Notes: a model not told the origin generated them from the sequence alone. A stretch of 64,000 bases of DNA from Bin125 sp026705025 (GCA_026705025.1 JAPPBN010000026.1:124001-188000), one strand, 5' to 3'. Positions 24,422-33,905 are shown, counted from the stretch's first letter. Numbers and translations: made by a program.

Positions 24422-25822
24422 CTACAGGCTGCGCACGTCGACGAAGTGGCCGGCGACGGCGGCGGCGGCGGCCATTGCCGGGCTGACCAGGTGTGTCCGG
24501 CCTCCGGGGCCCTGACGACCCTCGAAGTTTCGATTGCTGGTTGAGGCGCAGCGTTCCTGAGGGCTGAGGATGTCGGGGTTCATACCCAGGCACATGGAGC
24601 ACCCGGCGTCCCGCCATTCGAAGCCGGCGTCGCGGAAGATATCCGCGAGACCTTCTTCTTCGGCCTGCACCTTCACCAGCCCCGAGCCCGGCACGACCAT
24701 CGCATTGACGCCGTCTGCGACGTGTCCCCCACTGATCGCAGCGGCGGCCGCGCGCAGATCTTCAATTCGGCCGTTGGTGCAAGAGCCGATGAAGACGCGG
24801 TCGATGGCGATGTTCGAGATCGGCGTGCCGGCGGTCAGGCCTTGGTACGCCAGCGCGCGTTCCGCCGACTCCTGCGCCGACGCCGTCGCCAGGCTGGCCG
24901 GATCGGGGATCGAGCCCGTGACCGGCGCGCTCTGAGCCGGGTTAGTGCCCCAGGTCACGAACGGCGCGATCTCGGCGCCGTCGATGACGACTTCCTTGTC
25001 AAACACGGCATCGTCGTCGGTGACCAGTTCACCCCAGCGTTCGACGGCCGCATCCCAACCCTCGTCGCTGGGCGCGTGCGGACGGCCCTGGACGTAGTCG
25101 ATCGTGGTCTGGTCGGGTGCGACCAGGCCGGCGCGGGCGCCGCCCTCGATCGTCATGTTGCAGACCGTCATCCGGCCGTCCATCGAGAGGTTGCGAATCA
25201 CGTCGCCGCGGTATTCGATCACGTGCCCGACACCGCCGCCGGTGCCGATCGTGTTGAGGATGGTCAGAATCACATCCTTCGCCGAGCAACCCTCGGGCAA
25301 CTCGCCGGTGACCTCAACCGACATCTGCTTCAGCGGCGCCTGCGGCAAGGTCTGTGTCGCGAGCACATGCTCGACTTCGGAGGTGCCGATGCCGAAGGCC
25401 AGTGCGCCGAGTGCCCCGTGAGTTGAGGTGTGGCTGTCGCCGCAGACGATCGTCAGCCCGGGTTGGGTCAATCCCTGCTCCGGGCCGATGATGTGAACAA
25501 TCCCCTGGCGCGGGTCGAGCGTGTCGTAGAGCGGTACGCCGAACTCTTCGCAGTTGGCGCGCAGCGACTCAACCTGCTGCTGAGAGAGCGGATCGGCATA
25601 TGGTTCGATCCGCGTGTCGGTCGGGACGTTGTGGTCCTGGGTCGCGAGCGTCAGGTCAGGGCGGCGCACGCTCCGACCGCTCAGCCGGAGACCTTCAAAC
25701 GCCTGCGGCGACGTGACTTCATGCACGAGGTGCAGGTCGATGTAGAGCAGGTCGGGCTGGCCCTCCACGCTGCGGATCAGGTGCTCGTCCCAGATTTTCT
25801 GAGCAACAGTACGTCCGGCCAT
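24422..25822 (-). CDS. leuC: 3-isopropylmalate dehydratase large subunit
   Basis: Aconitase-family 4Fe-4S hydro-lyase of leucine synthesis (466 aa), acting with LeuD encoded at 7971. The three cluster ligands are Cys348 (GSCTNGR), Cys408 and Cys411 (CSMCLGMNPD), at the positions expected for this family. The N-terminus MAGRTVAQKIWDEHLI and the GDSHTSTHGALGALAFGIGTSEV segment are typical. It lies 44 bases downstream of leuA on the same strand and is presumably cotranscribed with it. Separation of leuC from leuD is unusual, since these genes are generally adjacent. Confidence 0.97.
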   Translation of the reverse strand: MAGRTVAQKIWDEHLIRSVEGQPDLLYIDLHLVHEVTSPQAFEGLRLSGRSVRRPDLTLATQDHNVPTDTRIEPYADPLSQQQVESLRANCEEFGVPLYDTLDPRQGIVHIIGPEQGLTQPGLTIVCGDSHTSTHGALGALAFGIGTSEVEHVLATQTLPQAPLKQMSVEVTGELPEGCSAKDVILTILNTIGTGGGVGHVIEYRGDVIRNLSMDGRMTVCNMTIEGGARAGLVAPDQTTIDYVQGRPHAPSDEGWDAAVERWGELVTDDDAVFDKEVVIDGAEIAPFVTWGTNPAQSAPVTGSIPDPASLATASAQESAERALAYQGLTAGTPISNIAIDRVFIGSCTNGRIEDLRAAAAAISGGHVADGVNAMVVPGSGLVKVQAEEEGLADIFRDAGFEWRDAGCSMCLGMNPDILSPQERCASTSNRNFEGRQGPGGRTHLVSPAMAAAAAVAGHFVDVRSL

Positions 25823-25866
25823 GGGTTACTCCTCAGCGGTCGATTCTGCGGTCGGATGTTTGAGAG

Positions 25867-27420
25867 CTACGGCGTCCGCTCCTGCGTCGCGGCGGCGGTC
25901 GCGCCGGTCTGTCCGCTGACGTGACGGTTGATCGCGTTGATGTAAGCCCGAGCCGAGGCGACCAGGATGTCCTGGTCGGCGGCCCGGCCGGTGTGCGTGG
26001 CGCCATCGATGAGGATGCGAATCGTGACATCGCCCTGGGCGTCGAGTCCCTCGGTGATGCTCGTCACGCTGTACTCCTCAAGCTCGTCTTCGACGCCGGT
26101 CAGTTCGCGGATCGTCTGGTAGATCGCGTCAACCGGGCCGGTACCGGTCTTGGCGCCGGAGCACTCTTCGTCGTCAGGCGAGCGCAGCGTCACCGTTGCC
26201 GAAGGCGTGGCCGTCGTGCCGGCGGATATGTCGATCGAGACGAGCTGCCAGCCTTCGGTCGGTTGGCCGAGCCGGTCCATGACGATTGCCTCGAGGTCGC
26301 GGTCGTCGACCACGGTCTTGCGGTCGGCGAGCTGCTGGAAGCGGTCGAACGCCGCCTTCAACTCGTCGGCATCCAGTTCATAGCCCAGGTCCTCCAGTCG
26401 CGAGCGGAATCCCGCCCGTCCGGAGAGCTTTGAGAGCACGAACTGCGAGCCCTCGACCCAGCCGACCTCCTTGGGGTCCATGATCTCGTAGGTCTCGCGC
26501 ATCTTGACCACGCCGTCCTGGTGAATCCCGGACTGATGGCGGAACGCATTGAGTCCGACGATCGCCTTGTTCGGCTGCACGTGCATGCCGGCGAAGTCCT
26601 GGACCATGCGCGAGGCCGGGACCAGGTACTGAGGGTCGACGCCGATCTCGACGTCGAGGTGGTCGGCGCGGGTGCGGATCGCCATCACGGTCTCTTCGAG
26701 CGAGGTGTTGCCCGCTCGTTCGCCGAGACCGTTGATCGTGCATTCCACCTGCCGAGCGCCGGCGCCGACGGCGGCCAGCGAGTTAGCCGTCGAGAGGCCG
26801 AGGTCATTGTGGCAATGGACAGAGACGACGACGTTATCCGCTCCCGGCACATCCTCGAGGATGCCGGTGATGAAGCGGGCGAACTCGTCGGGGATCGCGT
26901 AGCCGACGGTGTCGGGAATATTGATCGTCGTCGCGCCGGCCTCGATTACCTCGCGCAGCATGCGGCGGACGAAGTCGACATCCGAGCGGGTCGCGTCCAT
27001 CGGCGAGAACTCGACGTCGCTCGTGTATTGCTTGGCGCGGGCGACCATTTCGCGGGCCTGCTGCAGCACCGATTCGCGGTCCTTGCGCAGCTGGTGCGCG
27101 ATATGGATGTCGGAGGAGGAGAGGAAGACGTGGATGCGAGGATTCTCGGCGTCGCGGATTGCCTCCCAGCCCTGGTCGACATCGTTGGGCACGGCGCGGC
27201 AGAGGGTGGCGATCTGCGTCCCGCGGACCTCGCGGGCGATGCGATTGACGGCGTCGAAGTCGGCGGGCGAGGCGGCGGCGAAGCCGGCCTCGATGCAGTC
27301 GACGCCCATCCGCTCAAGCAGCTTGGCGATCTGCAGCTTCTCCTCAGCGGAGAAAGAGACGCCGGCGGCCTGTTCGCCGTCGCGCAGGGTGGTATCAAAG
27401 ATTCGGACTCGGTCAGCCAT
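25867..27420 (-). CDS. leuA: 2-isopropylmalate synthase
   Basis: First committed step of leucine synthesis, condensing acetyl-CoA with 2-ketoisovalerate. The 517-residue protein has the HMGL-like barrel motif DTTLRDGEQAAGVSF (residues 9-23), metal-binding HCHNDLG, and NGLGERAGNTSLEE. It also has a C-terminal LeuA-type regulatory domain (about 390-500), which confers leucine feedback in the family. Translation starts at 27420 after GGAG in ggagtttcccgtt. The upstream region carries a candidate leader with a short frame and a hairpin (27514-27592). Confidence 0.96.
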   Translation of the reverse strand: MADRVRIFDTTLRDGEQAAGVSFSAEEKLQIAKLLERMGVDCIEAGFAAASPADFDAVNRIAREVRGTQIATLCRAVPNDVDQGWEAIRDAENPRIHVFLSSSDIHIAHQLRKDRESVLQQAREMVARAKQYTSDVEFSPMDATRSDVDFVRRMLREVIEAGATTINIPDTVGYAIPDEFARFITGILEDVPGADNVVVSVHCHNDLGLSTANSLAAVGAGARQVECTINGLGERAGNTSLEETVMAIRTRADHLDVEIGVDPQYLVPASRMVQDFAGMHVQPNKAIVGLNAFRHQSGIHQDGVVKMRETYEIMDPKEVGWVEGSQFVLSKLSGRAGFRSRLEDLGYELDADELKAAFDRFQQLADRKTVVDDRDLEAIVMDRLGQPTEGWQLVSIDISAGTTATPSATVTLRSPDDEECSGAKTGTGPVDAIYQTIRELTGVEDELEEYSVTSITEGLDAQGDVTIRILIDGATHTGRAADQDILVASARAYINAINRHVSGQTGATAAATQERTP

Positions 27421-27513
27421 AACGGGAAACTCCAGTGGTCAGAGCAGGGATTGAACGGGTGCGTTGACGTGGCCGCTATTGCTCACCAGCACGATGTGGG
27501 AGGCGGCCGCCGA

Positions 27514-27579
27514 TCAGGCCACGAGCACTCCGCGGGCAACAGCCCGCGGTTCAGCTCCTCCAAGCACACACTGCTTCAT
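27514..27579 (-). CDS. Possible 21-codon leader peptide upstream of leuA
   Basis: A short frame (MKQCVLGGAEPRA followed by VARGVLVA) starts seven bases after a TATAGT hexamer (27587-27592), with a perfect GC-rich hairpin inside it. Five of 21 codons specify Val or Leu, three of them next to the stop. This could be an attenuator leader, but Leu codons are too few for a textbook leucine leader. Confidence 0.3.
   Translation of the reverse strand: MKQCVLGGAEPRAVARGVLVA
27530..27549 (-). promoter_or_regulatory. Hairpin in the leuA leader
   Basis: On the minus strand CCGCGGGC and GCCCGCGG form perfect 8-bp arms around a 4-base loop, about 110 bases before leuA. No T tract follows. It may be a leader attenuation or pausing structure. 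Confidence 0.45.
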
Positions 27580-27586
27580 GCTGAGT

Positions 27587-27592
27587 ACTATA
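27587..27592 (-). promoter_or_regulatory. Candidate -10 element of the leuA-leuC operon (TATAGT)
   Basis: TATAGT on the minus strand lies 166 bases before the leuA start and seven bases before a short leader frame. No clear -35 was found. The rest of the 27593-27799 interval shows no gene; a decayed gtcactcc...gggaat palindrome near 27677-27699 may be a relic of the dispersed repeats. Confidence 0.4.
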
Positions 27593-27799
27593 GGGGACGC
27601 TCGTAGCAGAGGCCTGCCGAGGCGCCAGCATTCGACTTAGTCTCCACACGCTAACGCTCCACCAAACTCACATGCCGTCACTCCAGCGCAAACGGGAATG
27701 GCGGATTTCGCTTGACGACGACGGCGATCTGTTTTCCTTATCCTCCCAGCAACCGCAGGTTGCGCGTATGCGCGATGTCTGGATCGCTTGGAGATTCTG

Positions 27800-29530
27800 A
27801 TGGCGAAGTTCGATGTTCTGATTCGGGGTGGGACGGTTGTGGATGGGACCAGCGTCCCCCGATTTGTCGCCGATGTCGGGATTAAGGATGGTGTGGTTGC
27901 CCAGATTGGCGGCAAGATGGACGCCATCGACGCCGACCAGGTGTTGGACGCCGATGGCCTAATCGTTGCGCCTGGCTTTGTTGACCTGCACACGCACTAC
28001 GACGCGCAGATTCAGTGGGACCCGTACTGCACGATTTCCGGCTGGCATGGGGTGACCTCGGTCGTGCTGGGCAATTGCGGCTTCGGCTTCGCTCCGGTGC
28101 GGATCGAGGAGCGCGACCGCGCGATGCTTACCATGTCGCGGACCGAGGCGATTCCGTTCGACTCGATGAAGGAAGGGATGATCTGGGACTGGGTCACGTT
28201 CCCGGAATTCCTCGACACGCTCGACCGGATCCCCAAGGGCGTCAACTGCTTGTCCTACATGCCGCTCGCGCCGCTCATGACCTGGGTCATGGGGCTTGAG
28301 GCGGCGAAGTCGCGCCGGGCCAACGATGGCGAAATCGCCGAGATGAAGCGTCTGCTCAACGAGGCGATGGACGCCGGCGCCTGCGGTTGGTCGACGCAGC
28401 GGCTGGGCGAGAACTCAGTCCAGGCCGACTACGACGGCACGCCGATGGTGACCGACATCATGTCAGACAGCGAGTGCCTGGCCCTAGCCGAAGTCCTGGC
28501 AGAACGCGACGAGGGCTTCATCCAGATCACCCAGTTCACAGGCGACCTGGACAAGGACCTTGAGTTCCAGTCGGAGCTGGCGGCGGCGGCGAAGCGGCCG
28601 ATCTTGCACAACCTGATCGCCGTCAACCCGAAGAATCCCGACCTGCATCGCAACCGGATGAAGTGGCTTGAGGAGTGCAACGCCCGCGGCGAGCGGATCT
28701 TTGGGCAGGCTGCGACGATACGCGCCGCCTTCACCTTCACGCTGGAGGATTGGAACCTGTACGACTCCTCGCCGGCCTGGAACTACGCGACGACCGGCAC
28801 CCGCGATGAGCGCAAAGCCAAGATGGCCGCCCCCGAGGTGCGAGAGCAGATCATTGCCGAGATCGACGAGGCGATCAAGAAACTCGGCCAGACCCAGGCG
28901 CTCGGCGGACCGATCGAGGAATTGCTGATCCAGGATCTGGCACACCAGGACGAACTGGAAGAGTTCGTTGGAATGACGGTCGGTCAGGTCGCTGAGATTC
29001 GCGGTTACCACCCGGTGCACGCGATGCTCGACCTCGCCCTGGAGACCGATCTGCAAGCCGAGTTCCTCACGCCGATGCGCGAACAGAACGACGAGTGGAC
29101 GGCCGAGATGATCACCTCGCCGTATTGCATCCCCGGCGTCTCCGACGGCGGCGCCCACACCAAGTTCCTGACGGCGGGCTCGTATCCGACCGACTTCCTC
29201 ATGTGGTTGGTCCGCGACACCGGCCAACTCTCGCTGGAGGAAGCGCACTACCGGCTGAGCTATCTGCCGGCGCGAGCTGCCGGCTTCCGCGACCGCGGCA
29301 CGCTGGTCGAAGGCGCACCGGCCGATGTCGTTGTCTACGACCTCGACGCGCTCAACATCACGCCGGAGTGGACGGGCGAAATCGTCTACGACTTCCCCGG
29401 AGGCGAATGGCGCCGCGTCCAGCGACCAGACGGCTACCGCTGGATCCTGGTCAACGGCGAAGTCACGTTCGAGGACGGAGAATCGACCGGCAGCACACCA
29501 GGCAAGTTGCTGCGACACGGTCGGGGTTAA
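27800..29530 (+). CDS. N-acyl-D-amino-acid deacylase family amidohydrolase, copy 1
   Basis: Zinc amidohydrolase-fold enzyme of 576 residues. It begins MAKFDVLIRGGTVVDGTSVPR and carries VDLHTHYDAQIQWD with metal ligands His64 and His66, then GNCGFGFAPVR with Cys93, the metal-binding cysteine position of D-aminoacylases. The distal aspartate region is GVSDGGAHTKFL. The C-terminus LVEGAPADVVVYD is the composite-domain end typical of these enzymes. GGAG at 27790-27793 selects the ATG at 27800. A closely similar copy follows at 29676 with a 93-bp palindromic element between. Substrates could be N-acylated D-amino acids or related amides; the sequence does not decide. Confidence 0.88.
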   Translation: MAKFDVLIRGGTVVDGTSVPRFVADVGIKDGVVAQIGGKMDAIDADQVLDADGLIVAPGFVDLHTHYDAQIQWDPYCTISGWHGVTSVVLGNCGFGFAPVRIEERDRAMLTMSRTEAIPFDSMKEGMIWDWVTFPEFLDTLDRIPKGVNCLSYMPLAPLMTWVMGLEAAKSRRANDGEIAEMKRLLNEAMDAGACGWSTQRLGENSVQADYDGTPMVTDIMSDSECLALAEVLAERDEGFIQITQFTGDLDKDLEFQSELAAAAKRPILHNLIAVNPKNPDLHRNRMKWLEECNARGERIFGQAATIRAAFTFTLEDWNLYDSSPAWNYATTGTRDERKAKMAAPEVREQIIAEIDEAIKKLGQTQALGGPIEELLIQDLAHQDELEEFVGMTVGQVAEIRGYHPVHAMLDLALETDLQAEFLTPMREQNDEWTAEMITSPYCIPGVSDGGAHTKFLTAGSYPTDFLMWLVRDTGQLSLEEAHYRLSYLPARAAGFRDRGTLVEGAPADVVVYDLDALNITPEWTGEIVYDFPGGEWRRVQRPDGYRWILVNGEVTFEDGESTGSTPGKLLRHGRG

Positions 29531-29545
29531 GCCGGAGGGAGATTG

Positions 29546-29638
29546 TTCCGTCATTCCGGGGTTGACCCGGAATCTCGTTCCCCGGCTCGAGTCCAGGCAG
29601 AGCAGGCGAGATTCCCAGTCAAGCTGCGAATGACGGAA
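29546..29638. repeat. MITE-like palindromic element between the amidohydrolase copies
   Basis: A 93-bp element ends in ttccgtcatt and aatgacggaa (perfect 10-bp inverted ends) and has inner ggaatctcg/cgagattcc arms. It encodes nothing. It shares gtcatt...ggaatctcg and aatgacg blocks with the element at 43450-43548 and, less closely, with that at 41417-41565. Confidence 0.65.
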
Positions 29639-29675
29639 GAGCAAGCAAGGAACCAACCAGAGCAAGGAGACTGAG

Positions 29676-31406
29676 ATGGCGAAGTTTGACGTTCTGATTC
29701 GCGGCGGCACGGTCGTTGACGGGACTCGTGTCCCGCGATTTGTGGCCGACGTCGGGATCAAGGATGGGGTCGTCGCCCAGATCGGCGGCAAGATGGACCC
29801 CGCAGACGCCGATCAACTCCTCGAAGCCGATGGCATGATCGTCGCGCCCGGGTTTGTCGACCTGCATACGCACTACGACGCGCAAATCCAGTGGGATCCA
29901 TACTGCACGATCTCAGGCTGGCACGGTGTCACATCAGTAGTGCTCGGCAACTGCGGCTTCGGCTTCGCGCCGGTGCGTGCAGAGGAGCGCGACCGCGCGA
30001 TGCTGACCATGTCGCGCACAGAGGCGATTCCCTTCGACTCGATGAAGGAAGGCATGCTCTGGGACTGGATCTCCTTCCCTGAGTGGCTCGACACGCTCGA
30101 TCGGATTCCCAAGGGCGTGAACTGCCTCTCCTACATGCCGATCGCCCCGTTGATGATCTGGGTGATGGGCCTGGAGGCGGCTAAGAGTCGCCGCGCGACC
30201 GACGACGAGATCGCCGAGATGCAGCGACTGCTGCACGAGGCGATGGACGCCGGCGCCTGCGGCTGGTCGACCCAGCGACTGGGCGAAAACTCGGTCCAGG
30301 CCGACTACGACGGCACGCCGATGGTGACCGACATCATGTCGGACAACGAGTGTCTGGCGCTGGCTGAAGTCCTGCGCGACCGCGACGAAGGCTTCATCCA
30401 GATCACCCAGGCGACCGGCGACATCAAGTCAGACCTCGCCTTCGAGGCGAAGCTGGCCGAGGTCTCAGGCCGCCCGATCCTGCACAACGTGATCGCGCCG
30501 AGCATGCAGCGGCCGGACGCTCACACGAAGTCGCTCAAGTGGCTGCATGAGTGCAACGACCGCGGCGAGCGCATCTTCGGTCAGGCCTTTACGATCCGCT
30601 CGGCCTTCGCCTACACGCTTGAGGACTGGAACCTCTACGACTCGTCACCGGCCTGGAACTACGCCACGACCGGGACGATCGAAGAGAAGATGGAGAAGTT
30701 CGCGGACCCCGACGTGCGCCAGCGACTCAAGGTCGAAATGGACGATGCGATCGAGAAGCTGGGCCAGACCCAGGCCATCGGCGGATCGATCGAGAGAGTG
30801 ATGATCCAGCATCTCGAGGCCAAGCCCGAGCTGGAGGAATACGTTGGCCTGACGCTTGCTCAGGTCGGCGAGAAGATGGGCAAGCACCCGATCGACGCGA
30901 TGCTCGATCTGGCCCTTGCCACCGATCTCAAGGCCGAGTTCCTGACTGAAGTCACGAACGCCAACGAGGATCACATGGCCGAGATCATGGAATCGCCGTA
31001 CACGATTCCGGGCGTCTCCGACGGTGGCGCGCATACCAAGTTCCTCACCGCAGGCTCATACCCGACCGACTTCCTCATGTGGATGGTCCGCGACACGGGC
31101 AAGGTCACCCTCGAGGAAGCGCATTACCGGCTGTCCTACCTTCCGGCCCGCGCTGGAGGCTTCACCAATCGTGGCTCGTTGGTCGAGGGCGCGCCGGCCG
31201 ACGTGGTCGTCTACAACCTCGACGAACTGAAGCTCGATCCCGAGTTCCAGGGCGAGATCGTCTTCGACTTCCCCGGAGGCGAGTGGCGCCGAGTCCAGAA
31301 GCCGCACGGCTACAAGTGGATCCTCGTCAACGGCGAGGTCACCATGCAGGAGGGCAAGGAAACCGGAGCCACTCCTGGCAAACTCTTGAGGCACGGTCGG
31401 GGATGA
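29676..31406 (+). CDS. N-acyl-D-amino-acid deacylase family amidohydrolase, copy 2
   Basis: Tandem paralogue of the gene at 27800, of the same length (576 aa) and largely identical through the first 250 residues and around the active site (LHTHYDAQIQWD, GNCGFGFAPVRAEERD, GVSDGGAHTKFLTAG). Differences concentrate in residues 255-430, which contact substrate in the family, for example GDIKSDLAFEAKLAEVSG in place of GDLDKDLEFQSELAAAAK. AAGGAG precedes the ATG. All metal-binding positions are kept, so both copies are probably active on different compounds. It is convergent with the sulfatase pair. Confidence 0.88.
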   Translation: MAKFDVLIRGGTVVDGTRVPRFVADVGIKDGVVAQIGGKMDPADADQLLEADGMIVAPGFVDLHTHYDAQIQWDPYCTISGWHGVTSVVLGNCGFGFAPVRAEERDRAMLTMSRTEAIPFDSMKEGMLWDWISFPEWLDTLDRIPKGVNCLSYMPIAPLMIWVMGLEAAKSRRATDDEIAEMQRLLHEAMDAGACGWSTQRLGENSVQADYDGTPMVTDIMSDNECLALAEVLRDRDEGFIQITQATGDIKSDLAFEAKLAEVSGRPILHNVIAPSMQRPDAHTKSLKWLHECNDRGERIFGQAFTIRSAFAYTLEDWNLYDSSPAWNYATTGTIEEKMEKFADPDVRQRLKVEMDDAIEKLGQTQAIGGSIERVMIQHLEAKPELEEYVGLTLAQVGEKMGKHPIDAMLDLALATDLKAEFLTEVTNANEDHMAEIMESPYTIPGVSDGGAHTKFLTAGSYPTDFLMWMVRDTGKVTLEEAHYRLSYLPARAGGFTNRGSLVEGAPADVVVYNLDELKLDPEFQGEIVFDFPGGEWRRVQKPHGYKWILVNGEVTMQEGKETGATPGKLLRHGRG

Positions 31407-31428
31407 TTCAGCTCTCGGTACGTGCTTG

Positions 31429-31456
31429 GCGTCCCCGGCTAATCGGCCGGGGACGC
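31429..31456. terminator. Bidirectional hairpin between convergent genes
   Basis: GCGTCCCCGGC and GCCGGGGACGC form perfect 11-bp arms around taatcg, midway between the stops of the amidohydrolase (31406) and the convergent sulfatase (31497). Confidence 0.75.
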
Positions 31457-31496
31457 TGCGCTTATCGACTCACCGAAGCTGTCACTGGCGAGTGAC

Positions 31497-33815
31497 TCAG
31501 CCCGCCTCCGACTCTTCTTCGGGCGTCATTGCTCTGGGCAATTCTCCCTCGGGCGTGACCCTCACATCGACGACGTGGATCGTTCCTTCGAACTCGAAGG
31601 GCGCCTCGTAGGCATCCGTCACTGGTGAGTACTGGTCCGCTCCCACATCGGCTCCGCCGCGCACGGCGATGCCTCGCCTGTCTGGAATCTCGACCTGTCC
31701 GACGACCTCGCCGTTGGCCAGGAGCGTGACGACTCCTCCGTTGCCGTCGTTTGCTGACATCGTGGCCGATAGCGTTGCCAATCCGTCAGGCAACTCGGAC
31801 TCGGAGCGACCGACCGTGTGGTTCTCGCGCGAGTTGTAGTCGACGCACAGCCGGTTGTTCTGAACGTAGAGCGAGACGCCCCCGGCGAGGCTGCCTGAGG
31901 CGTAGATGACTCCCTCTTCGTCCGTGCTGCTGCGCTCGACATCTGCCGTGATCTGCCAGTCGCCAAAGTGCAGCAACGGCGAGACTCGGCCGTGCAAATG
32001 CGCGACCGGCGGGTAGTAGCGATAGTGCAGATCGTCATGGGGTCCGCCCGGCTTCTGGCTTCGACCGGAGATGCCGATGAACCGATCGTCCAACGGCAGC
32101 ACGTTGTAGCGGCCCGCCTCGATCCACCAGCGGTCGATCATGCTTTGCAGCCGCTCGGGTTCCTGCTCGGATAGGTCGTGGACCTCCGAGTAGTCCTCTT
32201 CGAGATTGAACAGTTCCCACTTGTCATCTTCGTAGGCCGTGCCGCGGAAGTGTCGGGTGACCGCCTTCCAGCCGTCCACCCAGATCGCCCGGTGGCCCAG
32301 CATTTCGAAGTACTGCACGCCTTTGTTGGACGGCGCGTCCGGGTCATCGAATGTGTAGGCGAGGCTCTTGCCGTGCAGCGGCATCTGCGCCAGGCCGTTG
32401 TGCGACTTCGGCGCCTCCTCACCGAGCACATCGAGGACGGTCGGCACGAGGTCGGTGATGTGATGGAACTGGTCACGAATCTGGCCCTGCGGCACAAGCT
32501 CCGGGTAGCGCACGATCAAGGGAACCCGGACGCCGCCGCCGTAGGCGTCGCTCTTGTACCAGCGCAAGGGAGTGTTGGCGACCTGGGCCCAGCCCCAGGG
32601 CACGTCGGTCCAACTTCGAGGCCCGCCGATCTCGTCGAGCAGATCCTGCGCGTCCTCGACCGACTGTTCCTCAATCGCGGCGGAGACATCGGTCGGCACG
32701 CCGCGCAGTGAGCCTTCGTTCGACGACTGCCCGTGTCCAGGTCGCGGCATGCTGAACATGCCCCGCCTGCCGCCAAAGCCGGACGCGCCGTTGTCCGACG
32801 TCAGCATCACAATCGTGTTGTCGAGTTGGCCCGAATCCTCCAGATACTGGAACAACCGCCCAAGCTGCGCGTCGGTGTGATCGAGGAACGCGGCGAACGC
32901 CTCGAACAGCCGGGCCGCGAAGCGCTGCGCCGGCTCGCTCAGATCCTCCCAGCGCTCGACGCCCGGATTGCGCGCCGCCAGCTCGGCGTCGGACGGAATA
33001 ATGCCCGAAGCCAGCTGCCGCTCGAACCACTCCTGGCGCACTTCGTCCCAGCCTGCGTCGAAACGGCCGCGGTACTTATCGAGGTACTCTCTCGGCGACT
33101 GGTGCGGTTCGTGCACGGCGCCCAGCGCGAGGTATGTGAAGAAGGGCTGTTCCGGCCTGTGCGACTGCTTGTCGCGCAGAAACTGGATCGCGTGGTCGAC
33201 CAGGTCCTCGGTGACGTGGTAGCCCTCTTCGGGCCGCTTGGGCGGGATGATGTGGTGATTGTCGTGCGTCAGTTCGGGATAGAACTGATCGGTCGCGCCG
33301 GAGAGGAAACCGTAGTAGCGATCGAAGCCGCGTTGCAGGGGCCAGTGGTCGTACGGGCCGGCGGCGCCGTTCTCCTCGGCCGGGCTGAGATGCCACTTGC
33401 CGACCATGTAGGTCGCGTAGCCCCGCGGGCGGAGCATCTCGGCCAGCGTTGCCGAGTGTTTTGACACCGCCCCGCGCATGTTGGTGAATCCGGTGTCGTG
33501 GAACGAACTGATCGTGCGCATCCCGACGGCGTGGTGGTTGCGCCCGGTGACGAGCGACGCCCGCGTCGGCGAGCAGAGCGGCGTCACATGGAAGTTTGAA
33601 TAGCGCAGGCCCTCGGCAGCCAACTTGTTGATGTTGGGAGTGTCAATCGTCGAGCCATAGCAGTTGAGATGGGCGAAGCCCATGTCGTCGAAGAGGATGA
33701 TCAGCACGTTGGGACGTGGCCCATGCTCATCCTCGGGCAGCAGCGGCCACCACGGCTCCGACTCATCAATGGTGACTCCTACCTGCCCCCTGAAATCCTC
33801 AAACTGTTCTGACAT
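31497..33815 (-). CDS. Type I sulfatase, copy 1
   Basis: Sulfate ester hydrolase of 772 residues in the alkaline-phosphatase superfamily. The catalytic signature PLCSPTRASLVTGRN places Cys81, to be converted to formylglycine, in the C-x-P-x-R motif; Asp43 and Asp44 in FDDMG bind calcium, and VGKWHLSP supplies the Lys/His pair. The N-terminus (FRGQVGVTIDESEPWWP) and a beta-rich C-terminal domain of about 170 residues match the long AtsA/AtsD-type arylsulfatases of mycobacteria rather than the 500-residue enzymes. The ATG at 33815 (SEQFEDF) is preferred over a GTG nine bases earlier. No signal peptide is seen, and no formylglycine-generating enzyme is in the window. Confidence 0.92.
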   Translation of the reverse strand: MSEQFEDFRGQVGVTIDESEPWWPLLPEDEHGPRPNVLIILFDDMGFAHLNCYGSTIDTPNINKLAAEGLRYSNFHVTPLCSPTRASLVTGRNHHAVGMRTISSFHDTGFTNMRGAVSKHSATLAEMLRPRGYATYMVGKWHLSPAEENGAAGPYDHWPLQRGFDRYYGFLSGATDQFYPELTHDNHHIIPPKRPEEGYHVTEDLVDHAIQFLRDKQSHRPEQPFFTYLALGAVHEPHQSPREYLDKYRGRFDAGWDEVRQEWFERQLASGIIPSDAELAARNPGVERWEDLSEPAQRFAARLFEAFAAFLDHTDAQLGRLFQYLEDSGQLDNTIVMLTSDNGASGFGGRRGMFSMPRPGHGQSSNEGSLRGVPTDVSAAIEEQSVEDAQDLLDEIGGPRSWTDVPWGWAQVANTPLRWYKSDAYGGGVRVPLIVRYPELVPQGQIRDQFHHITDLVPTVLDVLGEEAPKSHNGLAQMPLHGKSLAYTFDDPDAPSNKGVQYFEMLGHRAIWVDGWKAVTRHFRGTAYEDDKWELFNLEEDYSEVHDLSEQEPERLQSMIDRWWIEAGRYNVLPLDDRFIGISGRSQKPGGPHDDLHYRYYPPVAHLHGRVSPLLHFGDWQITADVERSSTDEEGVIYASGSLAGGVSLYVQNNRLCVDYNSRENHTVGRSESELPDGLATLSATMSANDGNGGVVTLLANGEVVGQVEIPDRRGIAVRGGADVGADQYSPVTDAYEAPFEFEGTIHVVDVRVTPEGELPRAMTPEEESEAG

Positions 33816-33838
33816 TGCGATCACCGATCCAGTGCGTT

Positions 33839-33872
33839 CAAATCGAAAGGCAAGATAGGCGATTTCGATTTG
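33839..33872. promoter_or_regulatory. Inverted repeat between the two sulfatase genes
   Basis: CAAATCGAAA and TTTCGATTTG are perfect 10-bp arms with a 14-base spacer containing, on the minus strand, TATCTT as a possible -10 for the sulfatase that starts at 33815. The AT-rich arms differ from the GC-rich terminator-like hairpins nearby, so an operator is plausible; an mRNA hairpin after the upstream sulfatase is the alternative. Confidence 0.45.
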
Positions 33873-33905
33873 CGTTCGGAGAGTGGCCTGCGGGCTGTGG
33901 CAGTC

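Noticed and set aside
27421..27610. T-box riboswitch upstream of leuA
   Set aside because: Only an ACCGCGGG-like fragment is present; the GGTGG part of the antiterminator motif and the specifier stem are not seen.
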